Positions 49,348-58,365 of a DNA stretch of 64,000 bases are shown here, in pieces. This DNA is from Natrinema ejinorense (GTDB lineage Archaea; Halobacteriota; Halobacteria; Halobacteriales; Natrialbaceae): NCBI RefSeq assembly GCF_002494345.1, contig NZ_NXNI01000002.1, forward strand, positions 351,921 to 415,920. The letters run 5' to 3'. Numbering within the stretch: the first letter of the stretch is position 1; every line of letters begins with the position of its first letter. The notes under the pieces are model-generated. The model was not told the origin of the DNA, did no database searches, and saw only the letters and a list, made by a program, of their open reading frames with translations. The position numbers and the translations under genes were made by a program.

Positions 49348-49857
49348 CTAGTCGTCTACTTCGAGCGAGGCGTCTTCCTCGGGTGCGGCCTCGAGCTTGG
49401 AGTCGGCCTCGACGCCCTCGTCGGCTTTCGACTGCATCTTCGAGAAGAATTTCTTGACCAGCCGTTTGGTGACGCTTTTGAGCGCGCGGCCGCCGAGACT
49501 GGCGATCGTTCCCGAGACGTCGGCGGTCGCCGACCAGACGACGGTCGTGCCGCCGGTTCCGTTCTCCTTCAGTTCCATCTCCGCGACCGTCTCGAACTCG
49601 TTTCGCGGCGCGTGGCCGACCGCCTTCATCTCGAGAACGTTCGGTCGATCGGTGCGAGTGACGACGACGTCGACGTCGAATTCGGGCTTGACGCTCCCGA
49701 CGCCGACGGCCATGACCGCCTCGATCTCGTGGGAGGATACGAGGGTCATTTCCTTGCAGCCGGGCGCACACTCCGCGAGGATATCGGTGTCCGTAAAGTA
49801 CGGCCAGAGCTCATCTTTCGACTGTTCCATCTCGTTTTCGCCGGTGAATTCTAACAT
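49348..49857 (-). CDS. CoxG family SRPBCC protein
   Basis: The 169-residue protein is of the CoxG type, an SRPBCC (START-like) fold: MLEFTGENEMEQSKDELWPY, LAECAPGCKEMTLVSSHEIE, and then VGVGSVKPEFDVDVVVTRTD. The C-terminal half has KSVTKRLVKKFFSKMQSKAD, a likely membrane-binding amphipathic helix, and an acidic tail. CoxG proteins attach molybdenum hydroxylases to the membrane or help their maturation. It overlaps the FAD-subunit stop (TAATG), so the two are coupled, on the opposite strand to the other subunits. Confidence 0.9.
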   Translation of the reverse strand: MLEFTGENEMEQSKDELWPYFTDTDILAECAPGCKEMTLVSSHEIEAVMAVGVGSVKPEFDVDVVVTRTDRPNVLEMKAVGHAPRNEFETVAEMELKENGTGGTTVVWSATADVSGTIASLGGRALKSVTKRLVKKFFSKMQSKADEGVEADSKLEAAPEEDASLEVDD

Positions 49858-50753
49858 TATATCTCCGTCTCTGCTGCGCGTTCGTACGATGTTTCGAGCG
49901 AGCGTTTGGCGAACTCGCCGGCCACTTCTTCCTTGTACTCCCGATCGGCGTGCATCTCCGATTCGGGTGTAACTGCTGACGCAACGGTCTCCACGACTGC
50001 CTCGAGCGCTTCCGCCGAGAGGGCAGTCCCTTCGACGTGAGCCTCGGCGTCCTCGACGCGGAGCGGAATATCGGCGGCGTTCGCCATGGCAATCCGTGCG
50101 TCTTCGACGATGGGTTCGTCCGCGGTCGGATCGTCGACCCGGATCGAGGTTGCCGCGCTGACGGTCGGGAACGTCTGGGCCGCCCGCTTGAGTTCGAGGA
50201 ACGTCATTCCCGTTCGCTCGGATGGGAACGGCTCCGTCGGAATCGAGACGGACTCGATGAGTTCCTCTTCGCGGAGGTCCGTGAACATGTAGGCGATGAA
50301 GTACTCGTCGACGGGGACGTCGCGGGTCCCGTCGCTCGAACGGAGGTGAATCGTTCCCTCGAGCGCGGCCAGCGCTGCGGGATAGTTCCCGGCCGGGTCG
50401 GCTTCACCGATGCTTCCGCCCAGTGTCCCCTGATTGCGAACCGACGGGCCAGCGATCTGTCCGGCGGCCTCGGGGAGCAGTGGCATACACTCGGCGAGTC
50501 GATCGGAGCGCTCGATCGTTCGGTGGCGAGTCATCGACCCGATCCGAACCGCGTCGTCGTCCACGTCGATGAACTCGAGTTCGTCGACGCCGTTGAGATC
50601 GACGAGGTGGTCGGGCGTCGCCAGGCGGTTCGCCATCACGATGCCGAGTGACTGGTTCCCCGCGAGGAGTTCGGCGTCCTCGAGTTCTTCGAGCCGCTCG
50701 AGGGCGTCGTCGACCGTCTCCGGCCGGTGGTGGGTGAATGGTGCTGGCTTCAT
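49857..50753 (-). CDS. molybdenum hydroxylase FAD-binding medium subunit
   Basis: The 298-residue protein is of the CoxM/XdhB type. It begins MKPAPFTHHRPETVDDALER and has the FAD motifs AGNQSLGIVMANRL, AGQIAGPSVRNQGTLGGSIG then EADPAG. The family's C-terminal domain follows (TFLELKRAAQTFPTVSAATS). It accepts electrons from the [2Fe-2S] subunit. The gene is encoded on the opposite strand from the small and large subunits and converges on them, an uncommon layout; CoxG follows it in the same transcript. Confidence 0.95.
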   Translation of the reverse strand: MKPAPFTHHRPETVDDALERLEELEDAELLAGNQSLGIVMANRLATPDHLVDLNGVDELEFIDVDDDAVRIGSMTRHRTIERSDRLAECMPLLPEAAGQIAGPSVRNQGTLGGSIGEADPAGNYPAALAALEGTIHLRSSDGTRDVPVDEYFIAYMFTDLREEELIESVSIPTEPFPSERTGMTFLELKRAAQTFPTVSAATSIRVDDPTADEPIVEDARIAMANAADIPLRVEDAEAHVEGTALSAEALEAVVETVASAVTPESEMHADREYKEEVAGEFAKRSLETSYERAAETEI

Positions 50754-51015
50754 GATCCCTCGTGGTGGGCGATCGCGGAGCCGACTGGGGCTCGTTGCCA
50801 GTTGAAACGTGATCGATGCGTGTGGGTGCTATGAGTAATCATGGGTCTGTCACACGGATACCACGATTTGATCAACTGTACTAATAAATGTTGTCACAAT
50901 GGATTGAGGGGTACCGGCCCATTCGATCCGCATTGGGCGTCCGAACGACACGTTTGATTGTCCTCGACTAACACGTTTAGGTAAGTTTAAGTGTGGAGCC
51001 CGGAATGGGTCGTCT
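50754..51015. promoter_or_regulatory. divergent intergenic region between FAD subunit and cyclase genes
   Basis: The 262 bp between divergent genes must hold both promoters. TATA-like AGTTTAAGTG sits at about 50984-50993, roughly 25-32 nt before the cyclase ATG. Leftward, AATAAATG around 50883-50890 is AT-rich but far from the FAD-subunit start. No gene is seen. Confidence 0.4.
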
Positions 51016-51774
51016 ATGCTCGATGGCTACGAGATGTACGATTTGACGCAGCCGTGGTCGGTTGACACGCCAGCGTGGCCGACGTATGACAACCCCAAGG
51101 TCTGGTATCAGAAGAGCCTGGACACGGAGAAGGTAAACGGACAGAAGATCGAGTTCACGAACCACACCGGGACGCACATCGACGGCGAGAAGCACTTCCT
51201 CGCGAACGGCCGGGACATCGAAGAACTCGGGCTCGACGAACTCGTCGGTGACGCGGTGATCGCCGACATCTCCGACAAGGTCGGCGACTACGACATCTAC
51301 ACCAGCGAGATGATCGAGGACGTCTGTGACGTCCAAGAGGGCGACATCCTGTTCATCCATACTGGCTACCAGGACTACGCCTGGCACACCGATGAGGCCG
51401 ATCCACACCGATTCTTCTGTAAGCATCCCGGTCCGAACGCGGAGTTCGCCGAGTGGTGCAAAGAGAAGAACCTCAACTACCTCATTCTGGACTGTGGGAG
51501 CGCCGATCACCCGATGAACACGGTCGTTCGGGATATCCGCCCCGAACTCGCCGAGGAAGCGGCCGACCACCTCGGTGTCGACGATCTCGACGAGATCTTC
51601 CCACCCGAGGGCTACCAGCTCATGCACAACGAGCTCTTCCCCGAAGGGATCATCCACGTCGAGAACGCGCAGGTTCCCGAGGAGTTGCTCAACGAGCGCC
51701 TCCAGATCGGGACGTTCCCGTGGCGGTTCCGCGGCGGCGAATCCAGCGTCTCGCGTGTCGTCGCGTTCAAGTAA
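51016..51774 (+). CDS. cyclase family protein (kynurenine formamidase/isatin hydrolase-like)
   Basis: The 252-residue protein of the cyclase family (PF04199-type) has the metal motif HTGTHIDGEKH (H50, H54, D56, H60). Metal-ligand and active-site segments are typical: DLTQPWSVDTPAWPTYD at the start, EGDILFIHTGYQDYAW, and ILDCGSADHPMNT. Known members hydrolyse amide or lactam-like bonds (kynurenine formamidase, isatin hydrolase) using zinc or manganese. It starts about 30 nt after a TATA-like box. In this cluster it may act on a ring-opened or lactam product. The substrate is unknown. Confidence 0.9.
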   Translation: MLDGYEMYDLTQPWSVDTPAWPTYDNPKVWYQKSLDTEKVNGQKIEFTNHTGTHIDGEKHFLANGRDIEELGLDELVGDAVIADISDKVGDYDIYTSEMIEDVCDVQEGDILFIHTGYQDYAWHTDEADPHRFFCKHPGPNAEFAEWCKEKNLNYLILDCGSADHPMNTVVRDIRPELAEEAADHLGVDDLDEIFPPEGYQLMHNELFPEGIIHVENAQVPEELLNERLQIGTFPWRFRGGESSVSRVVAFK

Positions 51775-51814
51775 CCGACTTACCGATTTTTGGGGCGCGG
51801 AGTCGCATGGTGCG

Positions 51815-52010
51815 CGCCGAGATCTCCTCGTCCACATCGCGATACTGCCGGAGCGTCAGAAACCGACCGCGATCGTCGGTTCCGACGGACGAATCGAGAC
51901 GATAGCCGCCAGGCTCCACGACGTCACACCTGCCGACGGAGCGACGCTGATCGACGCCGACGGCGGACTGGTGGCCGGCGGCGTCGCGATCCACGTCCTC
52001 ACCGGGACAC
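51815..52010 (+). pseudogene. 5' remnant of an amidohydrolase gene
   Basis: On the plus strand the frame reads RRDLLVHIAILPERQ, then IVGSDGRIETIAARLHDV, GATLIDADGGLVAGGVAIHV. This aligns by eye with the N-terminal beta-sandwich of cytosine-deaminase-like amidohydrolases (DGRI...IDADGGLVAPGFVD.H.HLD). The metal-binding HxH motif has been lost, and no matching downstream sequence is present in this frame. It has no valid start. The neighbouring intact paralogue runs in the opposite direction, so this is a relic of another copy. Confidence 0.55.
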
Positions 52011-52167
52011 CGTATCCGTCGCACCCTCGCTCCCGGCGCTCGAGTCGGGGACGGTCGCCGAAACCGAGGGCGAATCGACGCTCCGGTACTGTCCGACTGA
52101 AACGGTTCAGACGCCGATCGCACGACCGCTGTGCGACTGGGTGTCTAGTGACGGTCAAGTGGGTACT
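52011..52167. other. intergenic remainder downstream of the relic
   Basis: About 157 bp lie between the amidohydrolase relic and the 3' end of the intact amidohydrolase gene. Nothing protein-like is recognised. Confidence 0.3.
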
Positions 52168-53481
52168 CTAGCGCTGGAAGTCGACGGAGCGATCGGCGGT
52201 GCCGTCGCCAGTGGTGTCGCGGACGACGTGCGTGTTCGCGGGTTCCGTCCGGGCGATTTCGCGCCCGTCCTTGAGCACCAGCGTCCGAGCGGCGCGCGTT
52301 CGAAGCGCGTTGAACGCGTCCGGCGCGTCGTAGACGACGAGCGATCCGTCAGCCCCGACGGAGAGGCCGTACTCGTCGACGTCGAAGACGCTCGCGTTCG
52401 CCGCCGTGAGCATGTCCCAGATCGATTCGACGTCGTCACGGCCGTTCATGTGCGCGTAGTGAACGAGGACGAAAGCGGCATCGAGGGGGTCGCCGCGGCC
52501 GTAGTGATACCACGGGTCCATCACGGAGTCATGCCCGAGCCCGACGGTGACGCCCGCCTCCCGCAGTTCGTCGATCCTGGTGTGGCCGCGACGCCGCGGG
52601 TAGTCGTCGTATCGTCCCTGTAGGACCGCGTTGTCCGGCGGGTTGGTGACCACGTCGATGCCGCTTTCGGCGAGCAAGGCGATCACCTTCGCCGCGTAAC
52701 TGTTCGGATAGGAGTGCATCGCCGTCGTGTGGCTCGCTGTCACCCGGTCGCCGATGCCGCGTTTGATCGCCTCGCTGGCGAGCACCTCGGTAAACCGCGA
52801 CCCCGGATCGTCCGTCTCGTCGATGTGGAGATCCGCGGGCCGATCGTACGACTCCGCGAGATCCATCGCGAGTTCCACCGAGGCGACGCCGTCCTCGCGG
52901 GTATGTTCGTTGTGGGGAATCGCACCGACGACGTCCGCACCCAACTCGAGTGCTTCCCGAAGCAGGTCTTCGTGATCTGGATCGGTGAAAATCCCGTCCT
53001 GGGGGAACGCGACGACCTGCAAGTCGACGAGGTCCGCGACTTCCTCCCGGAGTTCGAGCAGAGCCCTGACGCCGGTCAACGACTCCTCCGTCGTGTCGGC
53101 GTGGGTCCGGATGCGGGTGACGCCGTGGGCCGCGAGCCACTCGATGGCCTGTTCGGCCCGCGCTTTCACGTCGTCCGCCGCGAGGGTCTCCTTCCGGTCG
53201 CCCCAGATACGGATCCCCTCCGCGAGCGTCCCCGAATCGTTCCACTCGGGTTGGCCCGCAGTGAGCGTCGCATCCAGGTGGATGTGCGGTTCGGTCAGCG
53301 ATGGTGTCACGAGCCGTCCGTCGGCGTCGTAGTGTTGAGACTCCGGAACGGCCGTCGGATCGAGCGACCCGGCCGCTTCGAGACGTGAGATGCGCCCGTC
53401 TTCGATCGCGATGTCGATCGACGATCCATCGACGGTCGTCGCGGCGGTGATAATCCACGAGGTCATACGCATCGATTTCAT
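52168..53481 (-). CDS. cytosine deaminase-like metal-dependent amidohydrolase
   Basis: The protein of about 437 residues has the metal motif in TEPHIHLDATLTAGQPEWND, with GAIPHNEHTREDG, DLHIDETDDPGSRFTEVLAS, ASHTTAMHSYP and VGLGHDSVMDPWYHYGRGD, the cytosine deaminase/isoguanine deaminase pattern. A metal (Fe or Zn) hydrolysis of an amino-heterocycle is expected. Start choices include the ATGs at 53481, 53472 and 53466; the last (MTSWIITAATTVDG) also fits the family. It is divergent from an NCS1 permease, which supports a nucleobase or analogue substrate. Confidence 0.9.
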   Translation of the reverse strand: MKSMRMTSWIITAATTVDGSSIDIAIEDGRISRLEAAGSLDPTAVPESQHYDADGRLVTPSLTEPHIHLDATLTAGQPEWNDSGTLAEGIRIWGDRKETLAADDVKARAEQAIEWLAAHGVTRIRTHADTTEESLTGVRALLELREEVADLVDLQVVAFPQDGIFTDPDHEDLLREALELGADVVGAIPHNEHTREDGVASVELAMDLAESYDRPADLHIDETDDPGSRFTEVLASEAIKRGIGDRVTASHTTAMHSYPNSYAAKVIALLAESGIDVVTNPPDNAVLQGRYDDYPRRRGHTRIDELREAGVTVGLGHDSVMDPWYHYGRGDPLDAAFVLVHYAHMNGRDDVESIWDMLTAANASVFDVDEYGLSVGADGSLVVYDAPDAFNALRTRAARTLVLKDGREIARTEPANTHVVRDTTGDGTADRSVDFQR

Positions 53482-53617
53482 TCCACGGTAATAATAGTAT
53501 CGTGGGTTGTGAACGGGCAATATAACGAATAATCGTTGGACGAGTGGGCTCTATACTCCGATTGTATTCTATCATTGTCAGAAAGGTTGATTACCACGGG
53601 ATAGAGAATCATGTTTC

Positions 53618-55006
53618 ATGGCAACACCCGATGGCGGGTTTGACTGGCGGCGCATCGTTTTCGGTGACGAGAATCTCCCGGACCCCGACTATCCGCTCGA
53701 TCACGTTCCGGAGGACGAACGAAAGGGATTGATCAGCCTCTCAGCCGTCCTGCTCGGACTCGTCTTCTTCGCGGGGACGATGTGGGCGGGCGCGGAAGTC
53801 AGCGCGGCGATGGGGTTCCAGGAAATGCTGACCGCGATGGTCGTGGGCCATCTCATCCTCGGCGGGTACGTCGCCCTCCTGTGTGGGATTTCCGCGAACG
53901 CGGGGCTCACGACCGTCCTGCTGGCACGATACTCGTTCGGTCGGGTCGGCGCTAAATGGGCTGACTTCCTATTGGGTGGCACGCAGATCGGCTGGTTCGG
54001 CGTGACGATTCCGATGGTCGCGATCCCGACGGCGACGTATCTCGGCCTCGAGAACGCGGCGCTGGTCAGTGCACTGGTTCTCATCTGGGGGCTGTTACAC
54101 ATGTCGACTGCGTATTTCGGGTACGACGGAATGGAGAAACTCTCGTACGTCGCGGTTCCGTTCCTCGTCATCGTGGGACTGCTCTCGATCGGGCTCGCTG
54201 TCGGCGACGCCGGCGGGACCGACGGCATCCTGTCCCAGACCGGTGGCGGCGAGATGTCGTTCGGTCTCGCGGTGACGATCGTCGTCGGGACGTTCATCAG
54301 CGCGGGCACGCAGGCCCCGAACTGGGCGCGGTTCGCGATCAACTCCCGGGTCGCCTTCTGGGCCGGATTGATCGCGTTCCTCGTGGGCAACAGCTTCCTC
54401 TTTCTTAGCGGTGCGGTCGGCGGTGCCGTCTACGATGTGACGCCGTCGGGCGATCTCTACGAAGTACTGGTCGCACAGGGGCTCGCGAGCGTCGGCCTGA
54501 TCGCGTTGATTTTGAACATCTGGACGACGAACGACAACGCCGCCTACGCGTTCAGCGTCGCCGGAGCCGAGGCCTTCGACTTCGACCGCAAGCGACCGTT
54601 CGTCATCGCGGGCTGTACGACCGGCATTCTTCTCGCACTGGCTGGTGCCGATGGGCTCCTCCTGCCGTGGCTCGAGCTTCTCGGACAGTACATCCCGCCA
54701 CTCGGTGCGATTATCATCGCCGACTTCCTGCTCTGCTGGCGGGAAGGGGTCCCCCGAATGGACGACATCGAGTTTACGAGCGTCCGGTGGACGGGCGTGC
54801 TCGCATACGTTGCCGGCTGTCTCGTCGCGATCCTGACCGCTGGATCGGTGCTGCCGGGCGTCACGGCACCGGCGCCAATTCCGGGCATGGCAGCCCTCAA
54901 CGGGATGATCGCAGCCGCAGCCGTGCATATCGTCGGCTACTACGTCCTCGAGGAAACCGGTCTCCTCCCGTCTCACCGTATTCCCGAGACCGCCGACCGC
55001 GTCTGA
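53618..55006 (+). CDS. NCS1 family cytosine permease-like transporter
   Basis: The 462-residue membrane protein of the purine-cytosine permease (CodB) family has about 12 helices. Characteristic segments include LARYSFGRVGAKWADFLLGG, QIGWFGVTIPMVAIPTATYL, AGTQAPNWARFA and WTTNDNAAYAFSVAGAE. It imports nucleobases or similar heterocycles with a cation. The N-terminal acidic tail (about 40 residues) precedes the first helix. It is divergent from the cytosine-deaminase-like gene, a typical codB/codA pairing here split over two strands. Confidence 0.92.
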   Translation: MATPDGGFDWRRIVFGDENLPDPDYPLDHVPEDERKGLISLSAVLLGLVFFAGTMWAGAEVSAAMGFQEMLTAMVVGHLILGGYVALLCGISANAGLTTVLLARYSFGRVGAKWADFLLGGTQIGWFGVTIPMVAIPTATYLGLENAALVSALVLIWGLLHMSTAYFGYDGMEKLSYVAVPFLVIVGLLSIGLAVGDAGGTDGILSQTGGGEMSFGLAVTIVVGTFISAGTQAPNWARFAINSRVAFWAGLIAFLVGNSFLFLSGAVGGAVYDVTPSGDLYEVLVAQGLASVGLIALILNIWTTNDNAAYAFSVAGAEAFDFDRKRPFVIAGCTTGILLALAGADGLLLPWLELLGQYIPPLGAIIIADFLLCWREGVPRMDDIEFTSVRWTGVLAYVAGCLVAILTAGSVLPGVTAPAPIPGMAALNGMIAAAAVHIVGYYVLEETGLLPSHRIPETADRV

Positions 55007-55050
55007 CTGTGTAAAAACGAGGCGCTACCGGCGTCGGTTTCGCCGTCGTT

Positions 55051-55476
55051 CTATCGAACGACGAGAACGGGGACCGACGACCGCCGGACCACCTTCTCCG
55101 CGACGCTTCCGAGGAGAACCCGGGCGACGCCGTCTCGACCGTGACTCCCGATGACGACCATATCGTAGTCGTCCGATTCGGCGAGTTTGACGATCAATCG
55201 GTCCGGTCGACCCCGGCGGCGTTCCGTCTCGATCTCGGCGCCGTGGTCCGCTGCGAACTCACGGGCTGACTCGAGGATCTCCTCGGAGCGCTCCAGTGCC
55301 GGCTCGTCGTCGGGGATGTCGCCGGTCATTCCGGAGAACGCCCCGATGTCGCCGCGTCCCGACTCGAGGACGTGCAGGGCAGTGATCGAGGCCTCCGGAA
55401 ACGTGTCGATCGCGTACTCGAGTGCGTCGTCCGACCTGTTCGAACCGTTGACGGGTACGAGGATCCGTTCTGGCAT
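55051..55476 (-). CDS. universal stress protein (UspA), ATP-binding type
   Basis: The 141-residue UspA has the full ATP motif GSHGRDGVARVLLGS and the same C-terminal end (PVLVVR) as the protein at 6814-7239; both have 141 residues. The N-terminus MPERILVPVNGSNRSDDALE has Asn where many have Asp. It is convergent with the NCS1 permease, 45 nt past its stop, and stands alone. Its role is probably stress tolerance; no direct link to the surrounding catabolism is visible. Confidence 0.92.
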   Translation of the reverse strand: MPERILVPVNGSNRSDDALEYAIDTFPEASITALHVLESGRGDIGAFSGMTGDIPDDEPALERSEEILESAREFAADHGAEIETERRRGRPDRLIVKLAESDDYDMVVIGSHGRDGVARVLLGSVAEKVVRRSSVPVLVVR

Positions 55477-55585
55477 GGTTCACAGTTCGTCTCCGAGTGA
55501 CATATTACTTCCCCGAACTCCCAGGAATCGGGAACGGCTGCCGCGAGAGGAACGCTATTAGGACTCGGTGAACTCTCTGGTCGGT

Positions 55586-56623
55586 ATGAGGGCATGTATC
55601 CTCGACGAGTGGGGCGGATCGCTGACGGTCGACACGGTTCCCGATCCGGAACCCGGCCCAGGTGAGGTTCGTGTCGACGTCCGCGCGTGTGGCGTCACCC
55701 GAACGATCGAGAACGCGATCCAGGGCGGGCTCGAGGACGATCCGGCACTCACGCCACGGGTGCCGGGCCACGAGTTCGCGGGCATCGTCGAGGAGGTCGG
55801 CGACGACGTGTCGGGACTCGTGCCGGGTGATCGCGTACTGGCGTACTTCTATCTCACCTGTGGCGAGTGTCAGGCGTGTCGACGCGGTGCGACGAACCAG
55901 TGTGCGAACGTCGAGGGCTGGTACGGCGCTACTCGAGACGGCGCGTACGCCGAGCGAGCGGTCATCCCCGCTTCGAACGTGCTTCCGCTCCCGGACGGGG
56001 CGAGCTTCGTCGACGGGGCGGTCGCCGCGGACGGTCTCGCGACGCCGCTGCACATCTGTCGCCGGGCCGAGATCGATGACGCCGAGACGGTGCTCGTCAT
56101 CGGCGCGGCCGGTCGCGTCGGAATCCACCTCTCGCAGCTGGCCGCGCTCAGGGGCGCTCGCGTGCTGGCGGCCGACATCGCGGACGACCGACTCGCGCAC
56201 GTGGACTCGGCCACCGGCCCCGCGGTGCAGCCGATCGACGTCCGTGGCGACGACGTCGCGACGCGGCTCCGCGAGGCGACACCGAACGGCGACGGACCGA
56301 CGGTCGTCGTCGACACGGTCGGGGAGACGGACACGCTCGCGGCCGCCTGGGACGCGCTCGCGATGGGTGGGCAGCTGATTTCGTTGACGACGCATCACGA
56401 ACGATCGTTCGCACCGCCGCTCAAGGAGTTCGTCGCGAAAGAGGCGTCGATCCGCGGGTCGCGGTACGCGACGAAAGACGAAGTCGTCAGCGCCGCGCGA
56501 TTGCTGGCCGACGGCCGGATCCACGCCGTCGTTACCGAACGCGTCGGCCTCGAGGACGTGCCCGCCGTTCACGACCGGATTCGGTCCGGCGAGAGCCACG
56601 GCATGGTCGTTCTCGAGCCGTAG
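55586..56623 (+). CDS. zinc-binding medium-chain dehydrogenase
   Basis: The 345-residue MDR enzyme has a catalytic-domain Cys in ACGVTRTIENAIQ and PGHEFAGIVEEVG (catalytic zinc region), structural-zinc cysteines in CGECQACRRGATNQC, and the Rossmann motif VIGAAGRVGIHLSQLAALRG. It probably oxidises an alcohol with NAD(P). A GTG six codons upstream is an alternative; the ATG at 55586 (MRACILDEWGG) starts the first strand. It lies between the UspA gene and an NCS2 permease. Confidence 0.9.
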   Translation: MRACILDEWGGSLTVDTVPDPEPGPGEVRVDVRACGVTRTIENAIQGGLEDDPALTPRVPGHEFAGIVEEVGDDVSGLVPGDRVLAYFYLTCGECQACRRGATNQCANVEGWYGATRDGAYAERAVIPASNVLPLPDGASFVDGAVAADGLATPLHICRRAEIDDAETVLVIGAAGRVGIHLSQLAALRGARVLAADIADDRLAHVDSATGPAVQPIDVRGDDVATRLREATPNGDGPTVVVDTVGETDTLAAAWDALAMGGQLISLTTHHERSFAPPLKEFVAKEASIRGSRYATKDEVVSAARLLADGRIHAVVTERVGLEDVPAVHDRIRSGESHGMVVLEP

Positions 56624-56769
56624 AGACGGGGACAATCGGAGGAAGGCGGGTGGTCGCCGACCGATCGAACGCACACGGCAGCCGATTCGGACGGGCTCCT
56701 GTCAGCCAGTGGTGGCACACTCGCGAGCCGCCGTGCGGGTTCGCCGGTTACTCGGTACAGCAGACCGCA
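56624..56769. other. short intergenic region, nothing recognised
   Basis: About 145 bp lie between convergent genes. No features were recognised. Confidence 0.3.
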
Positions 56770-58131
56770 TCAGGCACTGGCGTCAGCCGCCGTGAGGCCG
56801 CCGTCGCCGGGGATGATCGCGTTCAACACCAGTGCGGTGATGCCGCCGACGAGCAGACCGGAGCCAAGCAGCACCTGGAGGTCGTCGGGGAACTGTGCGA
56901 GCGCATCCGACTGTACCTCGACGCCGAGACCGAGCACGATCGAGGCGGCGATGATCGTCAGGTTCCGCTGTGTCAGTTCCACGTTCTCGGCGACGAGTCT
57001 GAGCCCGATCGAGAAGATCATCCCGAAGAGAACGATCGCCGCACCGCCGAGGACGGGTTCGGGCATCGCCGCAACGACCGCGGCGACTTTCGGGATCAGG
57101 CCGAGAACGACGAGGAACCCCCCACAGATCGCGACGACGAACTTGCTCGCGACGCCAGTGAATCCGATCAGTCCGACGTTCTGGGAGAACGACGTGTTCG
57201 GGAAGGCGTTGAACACGCCCGCGAACATGCTCATCACGCCGTCGGCCAGGAGACCGCCTCGCATCTCCCTCGAGGTCGCACGTCGGCCGACCGTTCCGGT
57301 CGTCCCCTCGACGTCGCCGATCGTCTCCATGGAGGTGACGACGTACGCGAACGCGGCGATCACGATCGCGCTCGGGTGGAACTCGACGCCGAACTCGAGG
57401 GGCATCGGGACGGTCACCCACCCGGCGTCGGCGACGCCGGAGAGATCGAGCAGACCGAGCGGAGCGGCCACCAGGTAGCCGACGACGACCGCGACGAGGA
57501 CGCTCGCGATCGAGAGGAAGTTATCGAAGTACTGGTTGAACAGGACCGCGATCAGGAACACGAGTCCGGCTATCCCAAGGTTCGCGAGGTCACCGTACGT
57601 CGACGCGCCCGGTCCCCCGGCGGAGTACTGGATGGCCGTCGGAACGAGCGTCAGACCGACGAGCATGACGACCACGCCCGTCACGAGCGGCGGAAACAGC
57701 GACCGGAGGTCGTCGTAGAAATAGCCGATGACGATCTCGACGGGAGCGGCGACGATGACGGCGCCAAAGATTGCGGCGATCCCGAACGAGTTCCCGATAT
57801 CGATCAGGGGCGTGACGAAGATCGCGCTCGTTCCCATGACGATGGGGAGGCGGGAGCCGACCGGCCCGACGGAATACACCTGCACGATCGTCGAGATCCC
57901 AGCGACGAGCAGCGCCATTTGCACGATGAAGGTCGTCTCGCTCTGCCCGAGTCCGATCGCCCCGGCGATGACGAGCGGGAGGGCGACCGTCGAGAGGAAC
58001 ATCGCGAGCAAGTGTTGCATCCCGAGCGGGATGGCCTCCGAAAGGGGCGGTTTGTCATCGATTTCGTATCGAACGATACCCTCGTCGGAATCCGATTGTA
58101 CGGACTGATCGTCCAGGTTTACGTCTGACAT
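56770..58131 (-). CDS. NCS2 family nucleobase permease (xanthine/uracil type)
   Basis: The 453-residue membrane protein of the NCS2 (xanthine/uracil permease) family has about 14 hydrophobic segments. Its motifs are GMQHLLAMFLSTVALPLVIA (first helix with the conserved Gln-His), VTSMETIGDVEGTTGTVGRR and FPNTSFSQNVGLIGFTGVAS (the NxG signature). It imports xanthine, uric acid, uracil or an analogue with a proton or sodium. The frame extends 111 nt upstream without membrane content, so the ATG at 58131 is used. Its sequence is clearly different from the NCS2 protein at 61844, so the two probably have different substrates. Confidence 0.92.
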   Translation of the reverse strand: MSDVNLDDQSVQSDSDEGIVRYEIDDKPPLSEAIPLGMQHLLAMFLSTVALPLVIAGAIGLGQSETTFIVQMALLVAGISTIVQVYSVGPVGSRLPIVMGTSAIFVTPLIDIGNSFGIAAIFGAVIVAAPVEIVIGYFYDDLRSLFPPLVTGVVVMLVGLTLVPTAIQYSAGGPGASTYGDLANLGIAGLVFLIAVLFNQYFDNFLSIASVLVAVVVGYLVAAPLGLLDLSGVADAGWVTVPMPLEFGVEFHPSAIVIAAFAYVVTSMETIGDVEGTTGTVGRRATSREMRGGLLADGVMSMFAGVFNAFPNTSFSQNVGLIGFTGVASKFVVAICGGFLVVLGLIPKVAAVVAAMPEPVLGGAAIVLFGMIFSIGLRLVAENVELTQRNLTIIAASIVLGLGVEVQSDALAQFPDDLQVLLGSGLLVGGITALVLNAIIPGDGGLTAADASA

Positions 58132-58365
58132 TGCAACGGTTACTGCCACAAATGCTGAGAATATATATTTTTGGGCAGTTGTGGGCGAGCGGCGGTCCGA
58201 GTCGGCCGAACGGAAGCAATTAGCCCCCGCCACAGCGAGCAACCAACGGGATCGAGTCGGACGGGGAAACGCGAACCGTGTCCGTTCGACTGTCGGGGAG
58301 TCCGACGAAACCGTGGCGCTGCCGTGACACGACGCTTTTTGTAGGTCCGATGTATAGCGGAACCC
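58132..58365. promoter_or_regulatory. divergent promoter region
   Basis: About 234 bp lie between the leftward NCS2 and rightward MFS genes. AGAATATATATTTTTG at about 58155-58170 is a likely TATA box for the NCS2 gene (24-39 nt upstream of its start). The MFS side shows TTTTTGTAGG at about 58336, near the expected distance from its GTG start. Confidence 0.45.
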
